64,000 nt of DNA from Porogramme epimiltina (taxonomy: Eukaryota; Basidiomycota; Agaricomycetes; Polyporales; Polyporaceae): positions 1 to 64,000 of the forward strand of contig FTLJ01000073.1 of NCBI GenBank assembly GCA_900155495.1, written 5' to 3'. The position numbers were made by a program, and so were the translations under genes. The notes below the pieces were generated by a model. The model was not told where the DNA came from and ran no database searches. It saw only the letters and a program-made list of their open reading frames with translations. Of this stretch, positions 24,661 to 34,922 are shown piece by piece. The first letter of the stretch is position 1, and each line of letters starts with the position of its first letter.

Positions 24661-25875
24661 ATGGACGTCCTCCCCGTCGAACTCATCACCAAAATCGCTT
24701 TCCTCGCCTGCACGGATGGTGGCCGTACCGGGTCCGCTCTTTCTGTTGTCTCCAAGAGAATCCGTGATGCGTCTCATCCAGCACGTTAATTCACCGTATC
24801 CCTCGCGTCATGCCTAGAACAATTCGAGGGGTTCATCAGAACCTACGAGTCGCAATATGCTCGCATCCCACACGTTGTCCCACGTGTCCGCCACCTCTTC
24901 ATATCCCTCCTCCCCATTGCAGGCGAGCCCACGCACCGCATACCTGCGCTCCCCTTCGAAGAGATGTTCCACGCATACGACAAGTACCTCGCAAGCCTCC
25001 ATACCCTCGGGGAGACATATGGCCCCCACCTCGACCGCATCATCCGCACCCTCGCGCCTGATCTCGAGACGCTGGCCTTCGTCCGCGGCGAGTGGCACGG
25101 CATCGGCGCCGCGCACTGCGTCTTCCCGCGCCTCCGCGAGCTCACGCTCGTCGACGCGTGCCCCGAGTTCCTCAGGGTCGAAGACGCGCCCCCCGAGCGC
25201 GCGGCGCTCTTCCCGGCGCTCGTGCGCCTCCACACCGTCGAACACTTCTACGCCCGCCCACTCGACTTCCGACTCTGGGCGCCGCACGCGCCGAACCTTA
25301 CCCACCTTCGGTGCTCTGGTATTCATCATCACAACTCACCCACTGCGGTCTCGCTCCAAGCGATCTCCGGTAAGTCCACTTTTCTACAGGCAGAGGCATT
25401 ATATTTCTCCTCCTACTCCATACTACGTCCGGAGGCTGATATGTGATGCCACATTCCCATAGCGTTCACGCCGCCTCGAGCCGAGGACGGGTCTGGAGGG
25501 CACGATGATGGGAGCCGAGACACCCCCTTTCCGCACCTCCAACATGTGCTCGTGCAACCGATGTCGCGCAGGTGCAATCCAGCGTACCCCTGGGACGGGC
25601 AGCGCACGCTCCGCGACGACCTGCAGGCGTGCGCCTCGCGCGCCCGACCCGGGCTGCGATTCGACGTCCTTCCGCCCTGTAGGCCCCTCCTCGGGGGTCT
25701 CGCGACAGAACGCGTTGAGTCAGGAGCGTACGCGGCTTCCGAGAAGGAGAGTGGCGGCGAGCAGTTTGCCGCTGTCGAGACGGCGCCACAGCGGTGCACC
25801 AGGCGCGCGCGGGAGGAGTGGCTCGAGCGCGTCAAGGGGCACGCGGGGTGCTGGAGCGCGGAGTATGCGTTCTGA
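24661..25875 (+). pseudogene. F-box-like protein copy 1, interrupted by an in-frame stop
   Basis: Two exons, 24661-25369 and 25463-25875, read as one 373-codon frame except for TAA at 24787-24789 (codon 43). The N-terminus (LPVELITKIAF, then ACTDGGRTGSALSVVSK) is the degenerate F-box also seen in the copies at 26504 and 50155. Paralogue 2 has Phe (TTT) exactly where this copy has TAA, in the context AR[F/stop]FTVS. After the stop the frame is otherwise intact, with leucine-repeat-like segments, and ends with the conserved GCWSAEYAF tail of copy 2. Either it is a young pseudogene, or translation restarts downstream (next good ATG 24964) to give a protein without the F-box. The single intron uses GTAAGT and CATAG sites and keeps phase. 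The family role, substrate recruitment to SCF ubiquitin ligases, is general F-box knowledge. Confidence 0.8.
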
Positions 25876-26503
25876 TATGCTTTCTCCTGTACGTGTTTAG
25901 CAGCATCCGTGTCCCATAACTCGCTTCTCTTACGTCCACTTGGCATGTGAAGGGCTGCCCGTTCAAACCCCACTGGCACGCTGCTATGCACTCCACCTCC
26001 GATGCGCACGCGGACTCTTGTGAATCCAGGCGGCGACGGCGGCGGCGGCGATGGTGTCAGTGGCAACTTCGCGTCGAACACTCCCCACAGGCATCAAGGT
26101 TTCCCCAATCCACACGAATAGCCTCGTTCTATGGTCGCACAAGGTCCTACACTCTAAAAAGGCTAGGGCCACACTTCAAGCGCAGGAAATCCTCGAATAA
26201 GGATGTGCGTTACCATTCGTGTGAGTACATCGTTCTCGAAGTCGTATGCTCTCCGAGGATGACGTTCTAGAAGTTCCCCCCCTCTCTGTGCCCCACTGGT
26301 ACATCATGCGTTGGGGATTCAATTCAAAGGAGCTGATGTCCAAGGGCGTTAGTCCCGGGTTCGACGGCATGCTGGAGCGCTTTACGGGCTTTCAAAGGCC
26401 ACCTCTTTCCCCATATTAGACCTGGCTCTGCCCCGCAAGATCAGACCACTGCCGGTGACTCCAGAGCAACTCACAAAACGCCTGCCTGCCTGCAAAAAGA
26501 TCT
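25876..26503. other. Intergenic region between F-box-like copies 1 and 2
   Basis: About 630 bp with a GGC-rich microsatellite-like patch near 26029-26052 and no supportable gene. It presumably carries the 3' end of copy 1 and the promoter of copy 2. No TATA box was identified. Confidence 0.4.
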
Positions 26504-27637
26504 ATGACAACTCTCCCCGCAGAGCTCCTCTCACAGGTCGCCTTTCATGCGTGTACGGATGGCGGCCACACGGGCGCCTCGCTGTCGCTCGTTTCGAAGC
26601 ATCTACGTGATGCCGTGCATGCAGCACGCTTTTTCACCGTCTCTTTTACGTCCTGCCCAGTTCGTGTAACGAAGTTCCTAGATTCGTTCAATGTGCAACG
26701 TGCTCGCCTCCGGGATACAATACCGCGCGTGCGCCACCTCCTCCTTGCACTCGTGCCCGTCGATGGTGGGTGCACACGATTGTCGTATACACGATAAACA
26801 GAGTGACTAACTCTTCCTCCGTTATGTAGACCATCCTTATGCCCAAACCATTCACACGCTGCTCAACATACTCGCCGAAGATCTCCTAACTATGACCCTC
26901 GTCCGCGGCGAATGGCCCGCTCCCCCCGCCGCCTTTCCCGTATTCCCCCACCTCGAGGAGCTCACGCTCATTGACGCCGCGCCCGCGTTCCTTCACTTCC
27001 ACTACACCGCGCCCGACAGGCCGCGTTTCCCCGCACTCAAGCGCCTGCACACCGCCGAGCACGCCTACGCACGCCCGCTCGACTTCGGCGCATGGGCACG
27101 CCACGCCCCCGCGCTCACGCACCTCCGCTGCTCGCGCCTGCACCACCGCAACTCGCCCACCGCGCGCACACTTGCGGCCACATGCAGTACGTGTTGCCCC
27201 CATCCCCGCCCGCCTTTCCGCCTCCAAGTTCGCTCACGGCAGTACCCCACGCTCCTTCTCTAGCCACGACCGCGGAACCCCTGCCCTTCCCGCATCTGCG
27301 GCGCGTCCTCGTCCAGCCCGCAGAGCGCGCGAGCTGCCTTGCGTTCTCCTTCCCTTGGGAGCACGCGGAGCCCGGGTCGCTCCGCGAGGACATGGAGGCG
27401 TGTGCGCATTGTGCACGTACCGGGTTGCGCATTGAGGTCCTCCCGATGGTCGGTGCGTCATGGACCGGCGCGGTATGTGTGGGCGGTGGGGAAGGCGTGG
27501 GGGACAGGAGTGTCGCGCTGGAGGATCGCGTAGGGGGTGAGACGGAGATGACGCGGTGCGTGAGGAGAGCGAGGGCGGAGTGGGCGGCGCGTATTGAAGG
27601 TAGAGAGGGCTGTTGGTCGGAGGAGTATATCTTTTGA
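26504..27637 (+). CDS. F-box-like protein copy 2
   Basis: Three exons, 26504-26765, 26830-27186 and 27264-27637; 330 residues with consistent phases. The start MTTLPAELLSQVAF begins at once with the F-box-like helix, followed by ACTDGGHTGASLSLVSK and ARFFTVSF, the signature shared with the copies at 24661 and 50155. The middle shows LRR-like strings (HLEELTLIDAAPAF, PALKRLHTAEHAYARPLDF) and the protein ends in the family tail with GCWSEEYIF. The first intron is absent from copies 1 and 3, so it was gained here or lost there. The gene lies tail to tail with the next F-box gene on the opposite strand, with only 86 bp between stop codons. The F-box is degenerate, so SCF adaptor function is inferred, not shown. 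Confidence 0.85.
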
Positions 27638-27723
27638 TGCTTCTATAAAGTGTAATGTTCGGACGACGATTAACGGAGATGGGCGACAACTGGAAGACGC
27701 ACTGTATGAATCGAGAAGTCATG

Positions 27724-29674
27724 TCAAGAGCTCCCCCATCCGAATCGGTAAACACTCCACATTGCATCCCCGCTGTCCTCTTCTGACCAGAGCGGCCAAT
27801 ACTTGTTTTCGAGATGCCAAAATGGGTCTCGGTCAGGATTCCACGGCGCGGTTTCGACTGCCGCCACATCGAATTCCTGTACCCGTTCCTGGAGCTTAAC
27901 AAGATCATGGTCTGTCGGAAGCTCTGGAATCTCGCGGTTGAATGGTATCCGAATCGTCAGTCTTGTTACTGGATGGCCGCGCGCAGAACGTTTCTCTAGC
28001 ATGGCGGCTAGCGGGTTGTAATCCTGGATCGGACTGTGGGTCTGTATCTCTAAATTCTGTAACTGGGGGAAAGGCACGTCCAGTGGGCCCGCTCCAAGAG
28101 TTAGCAATTCGCACAGGGTGTATAGCTCCAGGTCTGTATCTAGGGCTGCAAACACAAGGGTGGTAAGAGAGGGGAGATGTCTTGGGGTGGGATATAGGAA
28201 GTGACGGTGGAATGATGTGCGAGGAATGGCATCCAGCGCTTGCCGCTTTGAGGCAACACGAAGAGTATGTACAGTGTCCAGTGCACTCCCACCGGTACTG
28301 TTGAGTAATTCAAGCACAGTATGAGTTCTAAATTGTGGGGAAAACCGATTTAGTTCTTCCAAGTGGAACCATAATCCGGATTGTAATCCTTGGAGCCTGA
28401 AATGGAGTGCATGTGAACTTGACTCCATGATCTCTAGTGTGTGCGCAGAGTTGACAGCAGGAAATGGGGAAGGGGAGGGGGGAGGGTTACCAGGTCTGAT
28501 TTGGATTAGGTTTAATCGGATAATGACCTGAGGTGCAAGATGAATATGTTGGAAGAGGTAGAGTGGACCAGGGGGCGGCTGCCATTGAGGCCCATCTATA
28601 CATAGAATGCGCATCTTGAGGAGATGGACAGGGCCCGGAGGAAATCCACCACCTCCTGCCTCGAGCGGCTCTACGCGGAGTCCTTTGAGGAACAAAGTTT
28701 GAAGAGCGGGAGTTTTCGAAAGGAAGCGGAGAAGAGTCGGCATATTGATGCCATTGTTACCCTTCGACCCAGTTATGCGTAGGTGTGCTAAGGATGGGAA
28801 GCTAGGATCATCGGGGAGAGACAGTGGGCCAGGCAGGGCAAGCGCGAGGGCGTGAAGAGCGGGAGTGGCGTTTGGGAAAAGATCGTATCGTGGGGCTTCG
28901 CGACTCGTGACAGAGAAGTCATTGTAAGGAGCAATGTGAAGGCACGACAGTGTTGGTCCAAGGCGGGCTATTATTCGCGCAGGAAATCGATTATCGCCAA
29001 CAAGGGCGTGATACACGTGTAACGTTTGGACGCGGCGAGCTGTTGATGTGTCCTCGATAATGTTGTCGATCAGGAAAGGGCAAAAGGCGTCCATATGCAG
29101 TTCCAGAGGTTGCGCTCCAGAGCGTTGGATAAAGCTAGGCAGAATATGTGCTGAAACAGAGGCGAATGATGGAATAGTTCTCCAGAGGGGTGTAAGGGAG
29201 ATAGCAACGTTCCGGATATGATGACTGATTGCTGTGAGGCGGCAAAGGGAGGAAATATATTGGCGGGAGCCTTTTCCATCGGTGTGTTGTCCTGTATATG
29301 TGTCCACAGTGCTTATGTCGTCGTAAGCATAGAGTAGTATTGACGACAAGATCTCCACCGGAAGACTGAGAAAAGGGGTAAGCAAGTTACGTTGTCGCCT
29401 AACAGCAGCGATGAGAGCAGCGAGGGTCGTGTCAATACTCGAGAGCTATCGGCACAGGGGATACTTAGGGAAGGTGTTACATAGAATAAAATCAGGCTGC
29501 GTACATCTTCTTTCCTACAATGGGCGTGCAGAAGAGGATTGAGGTTAGCGCATCACTTCCGGAACAGCATCACGGGCTACAGCAGTGTCATGGTACATAC
29601 TCAAGTGAGGTGATTTCACCCAGCAGCTGACTCTCGAACAATTTAAGTGTTGAGAAAAGACCTTCGACTCCCAT
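27724..29674 (-). CDS. F-box protein of the large fungal LRR-like type
   Basis: Proposed exons on the minus strand are 29674-29601, a 10-nt exon 29514-29505, and 29445-27724, giving 601 residues. The long last exon carries a clear F-box: SLPVEILSSILLYA, then a polar stretch and SLCRLTAISHHIRNVAISLTPLW. Upstream, IDTTLAALIAAVRRQRN is the helical lead-in typical of basidiomycete F-box proteins. The rest has weak leucine-repeat patterns and a conserved-looking Trp-rich C-terminus. The 10-nt exon is proposed because it alone joins the upstream frame (starting MGVEGLF) to the F-box exon in phase with normal splice sites; a direct splice to the AG at 29439-29438 is a less neat alternative. The probable role is substrate recognition for an SCF ubiquitin ligase. 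It is the only canonical F-box in the cluster. Confidence 0.8.
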
Positions 29675-29932
29675 TGCGGCAAGTTCTAGTAGAAATCTGA
29701 GACTCGGAGGTTCGTCGCGATTGTTCGAATTCCAAGTTGTGATGGCAAGTCAGATAACACTTTCCAGCCTTTGTAAGCGCCGACTCCCGGAGACCACGTT
29801 GTGCCACTGAGAGCCTATCCAACGCAGGCTCTCGTCGTCATCACACAGTAAGTGTATTGCAGTACAGTGAATCCACGATCACGAGTCTCTTCTATCTCCC
29901 ATAGACTGGGCTGTCGTCCATCCCTTTCCTAT

Positions 29933-30747
29933 TCAATTGATCTCCCACATGACCTCTATGCTCGCAGATCTCAGGTAGTTCGCCCACCCCGGGTACTGCG
30001 CCCTCATCCATAAGCCAATGCAATCGCCCGCCCGCAGCGCATTCACAAAACCCTCGCCATCTCCACTCCCGTTGTCCGGCGTCGCCCCGTCCATTGATCC
30101 TGACACCCACTCGATTGTGAACGCTTCGTAATCCCTTCTGGCGATGCAGTTCGACTGGAGTTTCCAGACGTAACTACCGCTATTCTGAACTACTATCCAC
30201 CCTGTGCCCGCAAGTTCACCTGCGAAGCGTTCGACATTGTGGTGGTCCACTGAGATAGCGGGGAGGACCGTGATGTCTTCTCCGGCGGGGTCTGCAGAGC
30301 CATCGCGGCGAAAGATGCACACCTCATACCACGAGTAAGCGGGCCAATACATGCCTGCAGGATGGTTCAGCTGTCTGGGTTGCATTTAAGATACCATTAC
30401 GATTTCTGCATACCCGGTGCCTCTCCACCCCATCCCTGGTCGTGACCTTCGAACTTGAATGTGACCTTTTTTGCTCGTCGGAACTCCTCCGGCTCGCCCG
30501 CCTCGTTTCCGTGGATTGGCGGGCTGACCATCGCGAGTCTCGCAGTGGAGACAGGGCCGGCACCATGCGAGCGAGCTCGAATCTCCTGCTCGGTGTTATG
30601 CTCGGCTCGAACGACCGGATAGTAGTCCGCGTGGTCCATGACATTTAGGATGAGCTCCATGGGAAGCTTCTTGATTTTGAGGGCTCTTCGGACAGCACGA
30701 ACGTCTGTCGGCAGGATATCTGTGACAGTTATCCCAACGTCGGACAT
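29933..30747 (-). CDS. Small F-box-like-motif protein with a conserved fungal C-terminal domain
   Basis: Two exons, 30747-30414 and 30354-29933; 251 residues. The N-terminal half has an F-box-like helix (LPMELILNVMDHADYY). The exon junction (donor GTATGC, acceptor TGCAG) reconstitutes a domain running from FKFEGHDQGWGG through MYWPAYSWYEV and ending near GDCIGLWMRAQYPGW.NY, an arrangement I associate with uncharacterised fungal proteins that combine an F-box-like motif with this C-terminal module. An in-frame ATG six codons upstream (30765) is possible. A TATA box lies 58 bp upstream. The gene follows LRR-like gene B on the same strand. Its biochemical function is unknown. Confidence 0.75.
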
Positions 30748-30804
30748 GGCTGGAAGGGGCTGCACGGCTAGGGGGATTTGGTCTGGTTTGCTTGCTAAAT
30801 AAGA

Positions 30805-30814
30805 CCTTATATAT
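30805..30814 (-). promoter_or_regulatory. TATA box of the small F-box-like gene
   Basis: ATATATAAGG on the minus strand, 58 bp upstream of the start at 30747, the spacing expected for a core promoter with a short leader. Confidence 0.55.
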
Positions 30815-31510
30815 CTGTGAACCTCAGCATCTGCCGATATGACTACATGCTGTGAAATCTTCCAAGCATCACTCTGATGTGTTACAGCAGAGTAGATAGG
30901 GGCTATGTAACGCCCACCCCTTCCCGCTGTGCGCGCTACAGAAGCCTATCCACCTTGCCACTCAGCGCTCAGATGCTCAAGGGTCGGGGCTTAGATAAGT
31001 TAACTGAGGTCCCTACAACCGTACGTGCCCTAACAAACGAAGGACGAGTCGCTCGTAGAGTAGCGATATGCGTCATGGCTTCTGGCGGCAAATACCCCGG
31101 GAGCCACGACGGGTACCGCACTTGGCTCACATCTATGACCCACCCGCCAGCGAACGCAAGTGGAAGCATCGATCATTATCTTGGGTAGCATTCCACGAAG
31201 GTGGTATGAGCGAATCGCCAGGGAGCGATGCTAGATGACAGATGTGCGGATAAGGTGTAGTAGGGTTACGTCCTGGCGTCAGTGACGTCCCGGACTGCCA
31301 GTAGCAGGCGGCGGCCGCAGTAGTAGGGACGATTCAGAAGCGAAGAACCTATTGCAAAGACATTCAGACTCAACAATTCACAGTCAGCTAGAAAATAGCT
31401 TAGAGGGCACCATAAGCATAAGACCAGGGCAACGTGGGGACTACGTTGAACAGAAGATAAACTATTCCCCGTGTACACAAACAAGGTTCCCCAGAAGCCT
31501 GAGACATCTA
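30815..31510. other. Intergenic region
   Basis: About 700 bp between the small F-box-like gene and the stop of LRR-like gene B. No gene or repeat is recognisable. Confidence 0.4.
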
Positions 31511-33053
31511 TCACCCCTTGAAACTAACATCCGCAGAGTCTACAAACCGCGAAAACAGGTGCCTCATCTTGGTCGCAAAGTCGAGCTTTGCCTCCTCCAC
31601 CCCCTTCCCCATTCTGCTTGCATACTCCTCCAGGGTTACGCACGGGGGCTCGTCAAATACCACAGTCAGAGTCTCGAGGGGAACGATCCCCATCCGCTTC
31701 CGCCCCTGCAGCGCCACGATGAGCGTCTTAATGGGCTGCGATTTGTCGTACGCGCTCATGCCGTTGATAACCAGATACCGGAGATCGGGGAGCTGCTCCC
31801 AGCTCAGGACGGAGTCAAGCACCGCGGGCAGCTCCGCCGAGCGCGCGGTGTCAAAGAGTGCGAGCGAGTGTACGTACGGAAGTACTTCCACAAGGTTCAT
31901 GACCACGTCTGGGGCGAGCTCGGCGCTCAGGGGCCCGGTGATCACGAGCTCCTCGATCGTTGACGTCGAGAAGGAGGGCGGTGAGGCTGCGCCGTCCACA
32001 TCCATGCCCACGGCGTCAGAGCGAGATTCATAGCGCGGCTTGAGGGCGGTCGTACATGAGGCGAGGGAGTCGTTCAAGAGGTCGCTCTGAGCATTCACTT
32101 TAGTCTTCGGGCTGTGCCGAGACAGGTCGAATGTCCTGCGCAACTGGACGCGGCGCGACCCATCTGAGGATGACGCTTGGACCATGCACAGGCCTTCGGC
32201 AGTTACGGTGATGCTAAGACGCTTGGCTGCAGTCTGGAAGAATGTGAGGGCGTCGGTGTTGGGACCAAGAAGGGTAGAGAGCGACGGTCCTTTGGGGTCG
32301 AAGATAGGGGCCTCGAAGGTGGAAGGATTAGAGAGCAAGGTGTCCGTGGCATTAGGGAGGGAGATATGTTCAAGGAAGCTTGCAATGCGGGAGGGAATGT
32401 CGTTGAGGGAGAGGTGGGTAATCTGGGGGAGGCTCGACGGGCGGGGCACAGACTCCGGAGCAAAAGCAGCGAGATAACGGCTGATACGCAAGGTCCTGAG
32501 CGACGTCCATGTCTCCAGGGCGCGCCGGAAACTGGAGGCCGCTGAAAACGGGTCAAACGAGGGGTAGTTTGCGAGTGTGAGTGTGGTGAGCTGGGAGAAC
32601 AGTGGCGTGTCCCAGGGGACGCAAACTCCGTCCAGGGTGAGCTCGGTGACGTGCGGTAGTTGCGCAGCCCCTAAGGCGATTTTGGGGACCTCGGCAAATG
32701 TGAGGACGTATGCACTATGGACCACTGTTAAGCATAGAGATCGCAAAATCGGCAGGTCGAGCTTGCGAAACCACTCCGTCATTGTTGCATCTAACAAGAC
32801 GTTGATGTTTTCCGCGCGCACAGCCAGAGTTGTAATTTTATCCTTCAACAAGCTGACGTCTTGCAGGCCGAGCGTGACTTCCGGCCCCTCAAGGCCCTCA
32901 GACGAATCGTCCCGGAGGCGCATCGTCAGAGTGCACGCCAACTTTGTGGCACCTTCATCACTGCTGGGGGAGTCGGTATCTACAATGATGACACGTTAGT
33001 AGCTGGACTGTCAATAACACAAGCAACAGACACGTACATTCTAGGTGCGGCAT
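31511..33053 (-). CDS. Solo LRR-like protein B (no F-box)
   Basis: Two exons, a 16-nt first exon 33053-33038 (MPHLE plus one base) and 32979-31511; 494 residues. The first ATG is needed because the long frame itself has no early ATG; donor GTACGT and acceptor TTGTAG keep phase. The protein has leucine-rich strings (LPILRSLCLTV, LPHVTELTLDGV, QLTTLTLANY, SLRTLRISRYLA, QITHLSLNDIPSRIASF) and aligns by eye with LRR-like proteins A and C. No F-box, signal peptide or membrane segment is evident. Downstream on the same strand come the small F-box-like gene and the canonical F-box gene. The function is unknown. Confidence 0.8.
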
Positions 33054-33626
33054 AGTGGTTGGAGAATGGGATGCAGGAATGTGTGGGACACAGATACGGC
33101 GACTGGTTACGGTGCCGTGGGGGACATGTGTCCATTTATGCTATTCGCCTACGTGAGGAATATCAAAGAGAACGGAAGAGGTCAGCGCTTTATTCTGCCA
33201 AGGCCACCAACATACGCAAGCGGGCCACACGACTACTCACCGACACTTGCCACTCTGTGGTCATGCCCTGTCTGGCGCCACAGCCCACACGAGCTTTGCG
33301 CCACCGGATTCGTTGAAGTGTCTTCGAGCTTGGGCATTATTACGCAGGAGGTGAGGGCAGTTGGTGGGAGAGCAGCCCAAATTGACGGAGAGGAAGAAGT
33401 TGGAAGTCCATTATCGGAGATTGAATCGTGTATATGATGATCACAGTGCCCACTCTTCCCTACTAGCACACTAGATGTTACCAACGGGGCAAATACGACC
33501 ACCGTCCACGCCTTCTGGATCCGATGCAAAGACCGCACAACATCTTCTGAATCTTCGTCGCCATTGGCGTTCAAGTGACAAATAGGACCGTATTCCCTGC
33601 CCCCCACGCCTGCAAGATCAACCGGC
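33054..33626. other. Intergenic region
   Basis: About 570 bp upstream of LRR-like gene B. Open frames on both strands have no family signature. It ends where homology to the 3' flank of the acyl-CoA ligase gene begins. Confidence 0.4.
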
Positions 33627-33699
33627 ATTTATATCATACATCGAGCATTCGACCAAGAACTCCAGAAGCACATTTCCAACATAAAGCAATCCCGCGAAT

Positions 33700-34455
33700 C
33701 TACAGCTTGGCGACCCACTTGCGCAGCTCCACCTTCTGGATCTTGCCCGTCGACGTTTTCTACCCCCATCCCGCGCCCCGTCAGCCTTCCCCGCCCGCGT
33801 CCAACAGCCCAACAAAAACTCATCGGCAACGTCTCTACAACCTAGACCTACTCCGGGCACGGGTTCCCAGTCAGCGTCTTGCGCGCGTGGGCCTTGAGGT
33901 CGCGCTCGAACGCCGTCGAGCGGTCTTTCCACCTGCCCGCACGCTGCGGGTGCAGGATGATGAACGCCATTGAGCGTTCGCCCCACTTGGGGTGCGGGTG
34001 CGCGACGACGGAAACCTGGAGAACGTCAGGGTGCGTCGAAAGCTCAACCGGACAATAGTCCTGGTCAGCAGAGTAGGGAGAGGAGAGATATAGAGGTGCG
34101 CCGTACCCCTTTCGATCGCCAGGCTCGACGCATTCTGTAGTTATAGGGAGCACCCCGTCGGGATCATGACGACCGCCCACCTCCCCACCCGAAATGATGA
34201 TGTCCTTGCTCCGGTCCACGATCGCGATCGCGCCGTCAGAGTGCCACACCGCGAGGTCGCCCGAGTGGAAGTAGCCCCCGCGGAACGCCCGGCGCGTCGC
34301 GGAAGTACTCCCTCATCACGATGTCCCCGCGGAAGACGACCTCGCCGATCGCTCGTCTGTCGCGCGGGACGTCGACGAGCTCCCCCTGCTCCCCTCCCGT
34401 CGTGGCGTCCGCGGCCGGCTGGTGCACGACGCGCGTGTCCGCGGCGGGTCGGGCT
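33700..34455 (-). pseudogene. Truncated, decayed 3' copy of the acyl-CoA ligase gene
   Basis: This segment matches the last four exons of the intact ligase gene (37047-37830), introns included, and about 70 bp of 3' flank match as well (33627-33699 versus 36974-37046). Damage visible against the intact copy: an 11-bp deletion near 34300 between short GCGTCG repeats, which shifts the frame just before the GDL motif; TGG to TAG at 33850-33848 and GAG to TAG at 33844-33842; and a lost splice donor (GT to AT) at 33824-33823. The lysine-containing end (KTSTGKIQK through AKL) is still readable. Homology stops at about 34455, so the N-terminal two thirds were never copied or have been lost. It cannot encode a working ligase. 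Confidence 0.9.
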
Positions 34456-34922
34456 TTCTAACACTCTTCCCCATGATTTGGGCTGTTCGTATTCTAATTG
34501 CCTTCTTCTCCACGCTCAACACGAACACCCTTCACGTTATGTTCACTACTACTGTGGTCTAATTTCCGTCAAAAATGCCATCGAAAGGGTGAGAGTCATC
34601 CGTGACAGGTCTTTTTCCTCCTATGCTAGTACATTCATCTGTACATCCGTATTCATCCACAGCTACACATATTTAATGCAGACGCTTACGACATGTTCTC
34701 ATACGAGCCCTAATGAGAGAGGCCATAGACCGTAGAATTCGAAGGCTGCGGGTCACATCTCGGCACACGACACTTACCATTTCAGGACTTGTTTGCTTGG
34801 GACAAACATATTCCCAAAATCGCGTCTTATGCAAAGAGCGGTTGGATTTCCCCTATGCATTCCCACTTCTCCCATCAACGCCCAGTGTCACCTACGCAGG
34901 GTTTACCCACTCCTCGACGGCA
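34456..34922. other. Region upstream of the HNH gene
   Basis: No gene. It probably holds the promoter and leader of the HNH gene; a TATTTAA string occurs at about 34669-34675. The frame upstream of 34923 is open back to 34713, so a longer N-terminus cannot be excluded. Confidence 0.4.
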
